Shown here: piece after piece, positions 55,571-64,000 of the stretch
Position numbering within the stretch: the first letter of the stretch is position 1
How the letters are laid out: every line of letters begins with the position of its first letter
Notes under the pieces: model-generated
The model's input: the letters and a program-made list of their open reading frames with translations, nothing else
Databases searched by the model: none
Told to the model about the DNA's origin: nothing
Source: Pyrenochaeta sp. MPI-SDFR-AT-0127
Taxonomy: Eukaryota; Ascomycota; Dothideomycetes; Pleosporales; Cucurbitariaceae
Direction: 5' to 3'
NCBI GenBank assembly: GCA_020747015.1
Contig: JAGTJM010000005.1
Coordinates: forward strand, 1,116,001-1,180,000
Length of the DNA: 64,000 nucleotides
Made by a program: the position numbers and the translations under genes

Positions 55571-55961
55571 GCTTATATTAGTATTTATTGAGGTTAAAGA
55601 ATCCTAAAAGCTTACTTATAAAATGAAAGAGTTAGTACTAAGAGATACTATATTAATAATATTATACTATTATATTATCTAGTACTACTAAGAAAGTAGT
55701 ATTTAAAAGGGGGAGATAATTATAAAGGTCTCTCTAAAGATCTTATAGAATATTAATAGTAAAGGTAAATTAACTATGAGATATAGTGTAAAGTCCCTAT
55801 ATTATATAATCCGAGCAAGGATATATCTTAGCTACGCCTTGCTTATAAGCGCCCAACGATATAAGGGCGTGAAAGGGGGGATAAGGGTATAAATTAATCT
55901 ATATACTATCACATACCTATTATATCCTGCCGTGCTCGCTTCTATATAGTTTATCGTAACA
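55571..55961. repeat. AT-rich relic, perhaps a degraded LTR element end
   Basis: The sequence shifts suddenly to the same TA-rich texture as the left end of the window. On the right it stops at TATCGTAACA (55952-55961), which on the minus strand is TGTTACGATA, a plausible LTR start. No matching opposite end or target duplication was found, so the identification is weak. It does not contain the ~375-bp repeat found at 946, 6181 and 7251. Confidence 0.5.
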
Positions 55962-56247
55962 TTTATACTATGTATTCGTGCTGTTTATAGCTCAAAACCA
56001 AGGCTAGGTGCGATAAAACAACTTGATTCGCATTCTCTTTGTGATTCCTCATACTGTGTAGAGTGAGTCCAAAAACGGCTTTAACAGCGTCAGGTAACCC
56101 AGCAAAATAAATGCCAAGAGATTCTGCTTCAGTGTCCGAATTTCTACCAAGACATCCGATCAGAACTTGTCCATCCTTTCCGGATAATTGCGTACTGTGC
56201 AATTGCATACATTCAGGCGGAGAACGAATCTACAAAATCGGCAAAAA

Positions 56248-56367
56248 AACATACAACAGCGGGGATTCGCCAGTGGTCACCCACCTGACTACTAATCCGC
56301 CGGTATCCTGCTTAAGTACCGCTGAGCGAACGGGAAGCGCTGGTTTCAAGATCCTGTGGTCGTATGT
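56248..56367 (-). rRNA. 5S rRNA gene (dispersed copy)
   Basis: On the minus strand the sequence begins ACATACGACCACAGGATCTT and ends GCTGTTGTATGT, followed by a run of T (56243-56248) as pol III terminator. The two ends form a 9-bp helix I (ACATACGAC with GTTGTATGT, one G-T pair). Internal 5S landmarks are present: CTTCCCGTTCGCTCAGCGG, TACTTAAGC, GGATTAGTAGT, GGTGGGTGACCAC and GCGAATCCCC. Length is about 120 nt, normal for 5S. In filamentous ascomycetes 5S genes are scattered rather than part of the rDNA unit, which fits this single copy. A few bases may differ from the consensus, so activity is not assured. Confidence 0.88.
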
Positions 56368-56396
56368 GAGAGATAACTGAAATTGCAGCATATGTA

Positions 56397-56690
56397 ATGA
56401 CACGTGGTGGAACAGTGTGTAGAGAGATTTCCTGCAACCAAGCCGGTAGCCGGAAGCCAGGAATAACACGAAGTTTATCCAAAACCCTGGAACACATCTC
56501 CAAGACAGACAAAGAAGCTTGGTTAGAAGCCAAGTATATTTGGTACCACATTGATGGGACTCCAGCGTGGTGGAGGGCGAAGACGGAAGTCGGCATCGCT
56601 GGCCTTGGGAGGTGGGACGACAAGAACACTCAAGACACGACTAACTGGGTGGTTGAGCTTGTACTGACGACGTTCGAAGAATTGGAGTAG
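56397..56690 (+). CDS. possible gene fragment, unknown function
   Basis: An open frame whose last ~75 codons read like real protein (HISKTDKEAWLEAKYIWYHI, then DGTPAWWRAKTEVGIAGLGR, then a stop after LVLTTFEELE). No start in good context and no upstream exon could be found; the 5S rRNA gene lies just to the left. It may be the remaining 3' exon of a lost gene. Confidence 0.28.
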   Translation: MTRGGTVCREISCNQAGSRKPGITRSLSKTLEHISKTDKEAWLEAKYIWYHIDGTPAWWRAKTEVGIAGLGRWDDKNTQDTTNWVVELVLTTFEELE

Positions 56691-58914
56691 CCGCGCATTG
56701 TTATCCTTGAATAGCAAGAAGTAATGGTTGGCGTAGAACATTTCTGATGCAAGTTTGTTTTGGACATGTCGTTGCGTTTTCGATGCTTCAGATCGGCCCT
56801 TCCTGTAACTCCAAGCGACCATTCTATTTCGGGATTAGCGTGCCACCAAGTTTACTCATCGGGGCTTTTTCACAACGAGCTGCTCAACAGTCTGTATAGT
56901 GTTTGCTTCCCCCCAGGTGTACGGTCCTTTTTGATCAGTATACACTAGCGGAAAAAGCAATCGACATAGTTCGCTTTCGTGCGGAGAGGGTATCGAGCAG
57001 TGTCAGCTTATGGTTGTGCAGCCCCGCGCTCACCGATCTACTGAATGCGGCGTGCAGCGAGGAAGCGGCCCCACCGCAAGGCGTCTTTGAAGTCGAAGAG
57101 AAGTGCTTTTTTTGTTTGTCTGATTCCTATGGGGTCGCATGACCTATCGCTAAATGGTACTATCGTATGGGAGGGGGCTGCGCGCTCCTGACGCCAGGTC
57201 CATCGAAGTCTGCCACAGAGTCATCCAATACGGCGTCGTGTTCCACAGTGTATCAATGTCGCATGTTCGAAGCATTAGCGTCGCACGTGTGCTTTTCATA
57301 GGTCGGCACTGTTGTACCAGTATGCTGCTGCATTCCACAGACCCTGAGGACCCGCATCTGTGCGTTGCTCCACCCCTAGGGTTGACCTGGCCTGGGAGAC
57401 GCAATCGTATGCTCGATAATATTGTTGCTAATGCCGTGGGTAGAATCCCCAAAGCGCCAGCTTCCCTCGGAGCCATGACCTGGTAGACGGAACTCCTAGC
57501 TTTCGTCAGCATTCAATCATTGCACATCGCTCATTTAGACGGTATCCTGTATCGCTTGTGCTGCGCCGTGCTAAGAGGATCAGACAGGCTGTGGCGAGGT
57601 CGCTCCATCATGATCATCCATGCCGGTGGAGAACTCAATCACGGATGAACTTCTTCATATCAGTAGTGAGCCGAGCACTAGGCCTGCAAATCAACCTGCA
57701 TCCAATAGGACGTAAATATTGACGGTGAAATGGACTAAGCTCAGACTGCTTGGGCCAGCCAGTGCGCCTTCAAGGCTCGTTGCATGATACTCTACAGCAC
57801 GTGAGGGCAATATCACAATGTTGGAGCCCGGCCTCGTGTAGCCTTCGCCATGGAAGGGTGGACCGCTGAGCGCCTTCTTCTCCTTCGTTGCAGGTACACA
57901 TGTCGAAAGGCCGTCAGTATTGATCCTAGTATCCTGGAACACTGATCCACGGGGCTGGTATGACGGTGCTTGATTCCCCTGATCAGGCAATGGCAAAATC
58001 ATCGACACAGAAGCGAGGGTACTACGACATTAGGAAAACAGTTTGGCCATCTCCAAATACCAGGTGGTCGGTTTGAGCAGTGCTGTTGGCCAACGGCTAC
58101 CTCGGTTCTGATGTCAACGAGGGCTTGCTTTGGGGCAAGCGCAGTCAATAGCAGACACCGCTTTCAGCATGATCTGTCGTGGAAGAAGCAGCGCGAATAC
58201 CTTCACGGCATTGTGTTTTCCATATTTGCCACTAGTCACTTGCCCTGGCTACCGAATTGCAGCCATTGATAGCTGTGTGGTGTGTGCTTCGGGCTGTTGG
58301 TCAGTGTGAGAGTGCGATCCTGGAAGACAAGACTAGGAAAGGCGACTATGAATGTGCGTGGGGAAGAGCCTGCACGCGCATGAATGCATTCCTTGCGAGC
58401 TGGACCGTCGAGGTGGGAAATCAAACGTTGATGTCCACCTCGTGGGTACATGCGGCGATGTGATTGGTCCAGGTGCACATGTTGAATTCTCCCGTCAGGG
58501 ACGCCGAAAAGCAGCCAAGGAACAGCTAAGAAGAATGGCTTCGGCTGCTAATCCGCTTCAGTGGCATCGGAGACCCACGGCCCTAAGCTCCTCCCCCGTT
58601 TTGCCAAATTTGCTTGAGTCTGGGAAGCTCCACTGCTGAAGATTCTCGCTAGATGCATATCGGCCTTGGCGGAAGCGAGCACTCGGGCCCTCCGCCGTAC
58701 TTGTTCCCACGCCGTAGAGCCAATGGGAATGCTCACTTAGTAGCACGTTGCTTTCAGAGTGCTATCACCCATGAATGTGGCTGAGTGCCGGTAAGAGATG
58801 CGTACGGCGGATTCGCTCAATGTCACCCCAGGCCTGGACCTGTCGCCTTTGCAGCGCGAAGGTAGCACGCTCAACGCCGACACGAGCCATAAGCCGCCGC
58901 AGACAGATTGCTCA
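56691..58914. other. long intergenic stretch, no gene seen
   Basis: About 2.2 kb. Frames of up to 120 codons occur on both strands around 57150-57510 and shadow one another; none shows a motif. No repeat or RNA gene recognised. Confidence 0.5.
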
Positions 58915-58923
58915 TATATATAT
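58915..58923 (+). promoter_or_regulatory. TATA box of the phosphate permease gene
   Basis: TATATATAT about 103 bp before the ATG at 59026, followed by a CT-rich leader (TTCCTCTCTTCTG) usual for highly expressed fungal genes. Confidence 0.6.
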
Positions 58924-59025
58924 CCGTCGCACACGTTCCTCTCTTCTGTATCCCAGCTCCAGCTTCGGACCATCTCTCTTTAGTACTAACAAAGAGCTAC
59001 CTGCCGCCAGCAGAGATCAATTGCA

Positions 59026-60912
59026 ATGGCTCGCCTCAAGCAGTACAACTATGTCTTCGCCATCGGCACCTTCTTTGCCATGCTCGATGCCTACAACAAC
59101 GGTGCCAGTGAGTAACCTTTACTACCGTCTCTAATCCGTCAGTCGGTGCTAACTTTCTCCAAGACGATGTTGCCAACGCATGGGCTACCTCTGTCTCTTC
59201 CCGTTCCGTCTCTTACCGCCAGGCCATGATTCTCGGTACCATCTTTGAGATGGTTGGTGCTATCACTGTCGGTGCTCGTACCGCTGATACCATCAAGAAC
59301 GGCATTATCCCCAATAACGCTTTCAAGGGCAACGCCGGTGTCCAGATGCTTGCCTTTACTTGCGCTCTTGCTGGTGCCTCCATCTGGGTCATGTGGTGCA
59401 CCAAGCACTCCGCTCACGTTTCTTCGTCCTACTCGCTCATCTCTTCTGTCGCTGGTGTCGGTGTCGCCGTTGCCGGTGCCTCAAAGGTGCAATGGGGCTG
59501 GAACAAAGGCAAGGGCCTTGGTGCCATCTTCGCAGGTCTCGGAATGGCTCCCGCTGCCTCTGCCTGCTTCGGTGCCATCATCTTCATGCTGATCAAGCTC
59601 ACGGTTCATCTCCGCAAGAACCCCATTCCATGGGCTATCTGGACCGCTCCATTCTTCTTCCTCATCGCCGGTACTATTTGCACACTCTCCATCGTCTACA
59701 AGGGATCTCCCAACCTTGGATTGAACAAGAAGCCCGCGTGGTATGTCGCAACTGTCACCGTCTCGTGCGGTGTTGGTCTTGCCCTTCTATCCTTCCTCTT
59801 CTTCGTTCCATACCTCCATGCCAAGGTCGTCAAGCGCGATCACACTGTCCGCTGGTACCACACCTTCATGGGCCCTCTTCTCTTCCGTCGTCCTGCTCCC
59901 GAGGGCGCCGAGAGGGCTGTTGTTCCTGACTACGCTGTTGTCCAGCACGATGACGAGATGAAGCCCGAGTCCATCTCTGACTCTGACAACGGTGTTGTTG
60001 CTGCCGATGCCGAGAAGGGTGCTGTCGTTGCCGAGCACCGTCAGCTTAGCTACAAGGAACTTGTTGCTCAGGGTCAGGAGCGCTTCCATGCTAAGCTCCG
60101 CAACAAGCGTGGTCCCCTCGGCTGGGCCATGCGCTACCTTCACGAAAACAAGATTCAGACCGGTGAGATCTACGAGAAGAAGAACATGCTCATCACTGTC
60201 AAACGTATTCCTGCCATGATCGTCGTCGGTGCCCTTTACGGTGTAAACTACGATATCCATGCCGCCCAAACTGGTATCCACGGCACTCCCGAAGGCAAGC
60301 GTATGGAGCGCGTCTACGGCCACGCTAAGAAGTACTCCAACGAGGTCGAACATACCTACTCATTCGTCCAGGTCCTCACTGCCTGCACTGCCTCATTTGC
60401 TCACGGTGCCAACGACATTGGTAACGCTGTCGGTCCCTGGGCTGTCATCTACTCTGCCTGGAACACTGGTAACGCTGCTGCTTCCAAGGCACCCGTCCCC
60501 ATCTGGCAGCTTGCAGTCCTCTCCGCCACTCTGTCTCTGGGTCTCATCACCTACGGATACAACATCATGAAGGTCATGGGCAACAAGATCACTTATCACT
60601 CTCCCAGCAGAGGTATGTTAATACACGATATTTGCAACTTCGTGCAATTGCTAATTCCCAATAGGTTGCTCCATGGAAATGGGTGCCGCTCTCACTGTCC
60701 TGATCTTCTCACAATACTCGCTCCCCGTCTCGACTTCCATGTGCATCACTGGTGCCACGGTCGGTGTCGGTCTCTGCAACGGCACCATCAAGGCCGTCAA
60801 CTGGCAGCGAGTTGGTCTCCTCGTCTTCTCCTGGATCATGACCATCCCCATCGCCGGCACCATTGGTGGTATTTCATGCGCCATTGTGCTCAACGCTCCT
60901 CACTTCCGTTAA
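59026..60912 (+). CDS. PHO-4/PHO89-type phosphate permease (sodium-phosphate symporter family)
   Basis: Three exons, join(59026..59107,59164..60612,60665..60912), 592 aa. The introns (56 nt, GTGAGT with GTGCTAACTT; 52 nt, GTATGT with TGCTAATT) keep frame. The inorganic phosphate transporter family (PF01384) shows its two signature repeats: DAYNNGANDVANAWATSVSS across intron 1, and FAHGANDIGNAVGPWAVIY near residue ~440. Between them are about six membrane segments, then a long cytosolic loop (about 230-390) with acidic and basic patches, and further segments to the end (WIMTIPIAGTIGGISCAIVL). It should take up phosphate with sodium at the plasma membrane; in Neurospora the PHO-4 relative is induced by phosphate starvation. 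Codon use is strongly biased to C-ending codons, suggesting high expression. Confidence 0.96.
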
Positions 60913-63617
60913 ATGCTTCTTCATTTAGACGGTCGTTGAATCAGCGTTCGTCTATGGTCTTTGGTCTTCACATCTTATCAAAACATTGGCTCCTGGGATA
61001 CCCTCTTTCTTTATAGCACCGGTTTTCGCTCTTTAGCACAGGCACGGAATAGACTGTACATGTAATTCATATGAGCGATGGCTATAGCTGGGTTATGTCT
61101 ATACTTTGACAATATACTCTCTCTGATAGATTTCACGCTCTTCATCATTGTGACTGAAACATGCCAAAAGTGCTGTAAATGTTCGTATCGTGTCACTGTT
61201 AGGGGGGGGGCGAAGCCTTCGGCCTCTCTTTTGCGTTGGCTGCGCCGGGCACTCCGCACCTTCCTATTTCATACTTTCGATAAGGGTGCGACACCACTAG
61301 CCTTTGCATAAATACACTCAAGACATACGATTCACTGCATAGGTTTAATTAACACTCAGCTACAGCTTATTCCAGGTGAGAATTCCACTTAATGATCACA
61401 CCCATACTACAGCATATAATGCAAGGCGACGCGCTGCAACCCCCTTGCGCGCCCTCGTTGGCCGACGCCCTTATCTATCGCCTCGTATTACTCGTCAGGC
61501 ACAACCATCAATATTAGACCTCGCGTATGGAAAGTCCGTATTTTCAACCTTGTACTCTCAGAGAAAACAGTGACACCAATAACACTTAGTTCGACGCAGT
61601 TCAGCAAGGGATACAAAGCTCACTTTCCATACTATTCGGGTTAAGTGTGACAGGTTTTTGAGTAAGGAATATGGTTCGCTCTGGCCGGTTTCTCGCAGCT
61701 CTACATGCCATAACCGTCTACTTAGGTTGGCACTCTGCTTCTAAAGATGCTATCGACAGTGTCCTACAACAATGAATTCAATGACGCACGATAGTTAGAA
61801 CAGTATCCGCGGAATAACCTGGCGATCACCGAAGCCCAAATTCATCTTAGTAAAGATAGCATAAGATCGCCAGAATGCTGCGATTTGAGATGAGCGTCAG
61901 ATCTGTCTATGCGAACAGTCTTACGGAAGAATTCTCGTGGCCATCAGCTTCCTCAAAATCATCGAGGTCCACTAATCTGCCTCAGGTCGGCGAGGTAGAA
62001 TGTGGGACTGACAATACGAGCTGATGCCAATTGACAGGACGTAACTTCAACAAATGACGAAGAGGCTGAAATTCGACTGCAGCGGAAGTTTGTGGATGCG
62101 AGCATATCCTCAAGCGTGATGTTTCGCGGCGGATCAGTGGGGTTGAAAACCTTTGGATGACATCGTAGAGAAGAATCCGCGGAGTCAGTCCATCGTAAGG
62201 CGCACACGCAGCGTGACGGACCGAAACCCAATATCGCAAGGAACTGCAGTGCTCTTGATGCTCTCCGCGCTTGTATTTGAGAATCTCAACGCTACATGAG
62301 GCACGAGCCACGTTTAGGACACCTGATACGTCCAACAAGGACACAAGGTTCACAATCCACGAAAGGCGTCAAAATTCGACAAGCCCGTCTTCAGATCTTC
62401 ATGCTCCAATCAAACTTGGATTATATGGGATCACATATTCCGCCAGCCCGGTCGTCAAGCGCAGAGCACAGATGGGGTCGGCTATAAGCACCGGCATGGT
62501 AAATTCATGTGTAGCGCGTGGATTGAAAAAGCAACGACATATCATGGTAAGGAGCTTACCAGAGAGTAGCGTGCCCATCAATTGGATGCGTTCTACGGAC
62601 AGCCAAGAAAGTGACTAAAGACATTGCGTTGCACGGCCCACTGCTCAGTCTCATTGCGAAGCTTAGAATCCATCGTCCACATCGATCCCAGTCAAAGTCA
62701 ATAAACCTAAAGCTGCCAATAGAAAAAGGAAAAAGTAAGAGAGCTCAATGTCACTCTGACATCTTCGTTTAACTAGTCCATCCTTTTCACTCTCACGCTC
62801 CTTTCCACATTAAGCCCGGACACAGCATGGCGCTCCACCACCGCCACAAGTCTAGATCGTCAGCAAGGGTCTAGATCCGGGGTGCATAAAACACAAGAAT
62901 CAGCCCTATCCGCTCCAGATCTCATGGCATTCCTTCACAGTAACTTAGCTATTCCATGGCAATTCTAGGCAGCTACAAGGCGAAGAGACGCAACGTGTGC
63001 TTGGTACGAGCATTGCTCGGGAGCAGAAGAGCTTGGTGTAAAGGTTTGGGTGTGGTGAGGCTAGGATGAGTGCCGTATTGCCGGCTGGGCTGGACGAAGG
63101 ATTGGGGTGGACTGATTGTGAAGTGGCGGACCAGTAGGGATGGAGAAGGTGGCACGTGGGTCTTGGCGAAAAGATGAGATATCGTCGTTTGATCGGAAAT
63201 AATGAGAGAGCCTACCGTGTTTAGAATCTTATTTCTATTCATTAAAGAAATAGCACAGATAAAATTGAGTCGGCTTCGGCGAAGGGATGAGGCGTGCTGT
63301 AAGGGGTCGAGGCAGTATTGAACAATGACTCGAAGGTACGTGCTCAAGTTTTCGAATTCTGAGTAGAATATACACCTTCCTCACAAGTTGTCTTTAATCA
63401 GACTAGATAGATTTCAATCTCGAGTAGACAGACTAATATGCCTTTATTGTGACCATATTCATGGCGCTTCGTTTGGTTGTTGCTAGCATATCCGTCATGG
63501 CAAAACAACTAACTCACTGAGTATGACGAGCATATTTCATCCCAAGAATCATATTCTTAAGCCTTTTATCTTTAATTTCACACCGCATAATACTTTTCTT
63601 CCTGCATTTTCGGTCAA
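60913..63617. other. long intergenic stretch, no gene seen
   Basis: About 2.7 kb with short frames only. A run of ten G lies near 61202. No tRNA, repeat or LTR boundary was recognised. Confidence 0.5.
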
Positions 63618-64000
63618 TCAGGGATGTGTCATTTGATTATACTGTGTAAGGGCTTCATCGCTCCGCCCAAATATAAATACAGCAATCCATTCTTTCTTCT
63701 TCTGTCGACATGATGTGACCCATGCCTTCTTTTGAGCACTAATTGCACTACCGATTGGCTCAGCATTGCCGAACGAAAGTGTAGCAAGGTCTTGAAATTG
63801 GAGATCCGGTGATACTTGGTGGATTTCTAGTAGGCATGATTGGCTAGACTTAAATTTCAAAGTGGACGTACACTGTACGATGAGGCTGTCGCGCGTAGTC
63901 ACATGATATCGCAATGCGCATGATCACATGACATATCGAGCTGAGGCCGTAAGGCCAAAGCTCTATTATCTCCATATAAGGAGATCCATCCAGTACGTAG

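Noticed and set aside
57150..57512. Overlapping 110-120-codon frames on both strands
   Set aside because: Mirror-image frames in GC-rich DNA without motif, signal peptide or splice partner.
61200..61212. Run of ten G
   Set aside because: A simple homopolymer in intergenic DNA with no associated structure.
63618..63914. Minus-strand frame of 98 codons near the right edge
   Set aside because: It reads somewhat like protein, but it has no usable ATG and no supported exon partner; it could be an exon of a gene outside the window.

Overview
The window is nuclear DNA of a filamentous ascomycete (Pezizomycotina; a Dothideomycete of the Pleosporales type would fit, but that is inference). The signs are short introns of about 44-84 nt with GTAAGT/GTATGT-like donors and CTAAC/CTGAC-like branch sites, fungus-specific families (HET, 2EXR, fungal transcription-factor homology domain, LysM/WSC, N2227), a dispersed single 5S rRNA gene, and TA-saturated, stop-rich repeat blocks of the kind left by repeat-induced point mutation (RIP). 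Exon joins given here were derived by hand from splice signals and frame continuity.

Layout. 1-7700: AT-rich RIP-type repeats with three recognisable copies of a ~375-bp element and one well-preserved solo LTR (with its 5-bp target duplication), enclosing one HET-domain gene. 7837-10350 (-): large metzincin-type metalloprotease carrying nine CxxC repeats. 10351-18470: gene-poor, holding a tiny secreted Cys-rich peptide gene (13740-13975) and a SIMPL-domain gene. 18470-31203: calpain-like protease with GRGGYN repeats, two hypothetical membrane proteins, an amino-acid transporter and a secreted SGNH hydrolase. 32018-40556: a C-terminally anchored hypothetical protein divergent from a very large membrane protein with a trypsin-like domain whose nucleophile position is Cys; a C2H2 protein follows so closely, and with such good in-frame splice sites, that it may be part of the same gene. 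40958-45887: AAAP transporter, proline racemase/hydroxyproline epimerase-like gene broken by two frameshifts, and a short-chain dehydrogenase, looking like a small amino-acid catabolic neighbourhood. 46171-54695: a mixture of intact genes (N2227 methyltransferase, RRM-like protein, 2EXR protein) and broken ones (transcription-factor relic, an interrupted hypothetical gene, a LysM-WSC gene with a frameshift). 55571-56367: another AT-rich relic and a 5S rRNA gene. 59026-60912: PHO-4/PHO89-type phosphate permease. The last 3 kb hold nothing I can support.

Themes. Likely roles of the intact genes are self/non-self recognition (HET), secreted or environment-facing functions (Cys-rich peptide, SGNH esterase, metalloprotease), nutrient uptake (two AAAP transporters, phosphate permease) and signalling proteolysis (calpain). 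The stretch from about 43.6 to 54.7 kb is rich in disrupted genes. The frameshifts lie in or beside short homopolymers, so assembly error must be excluded before calling this gene decay.
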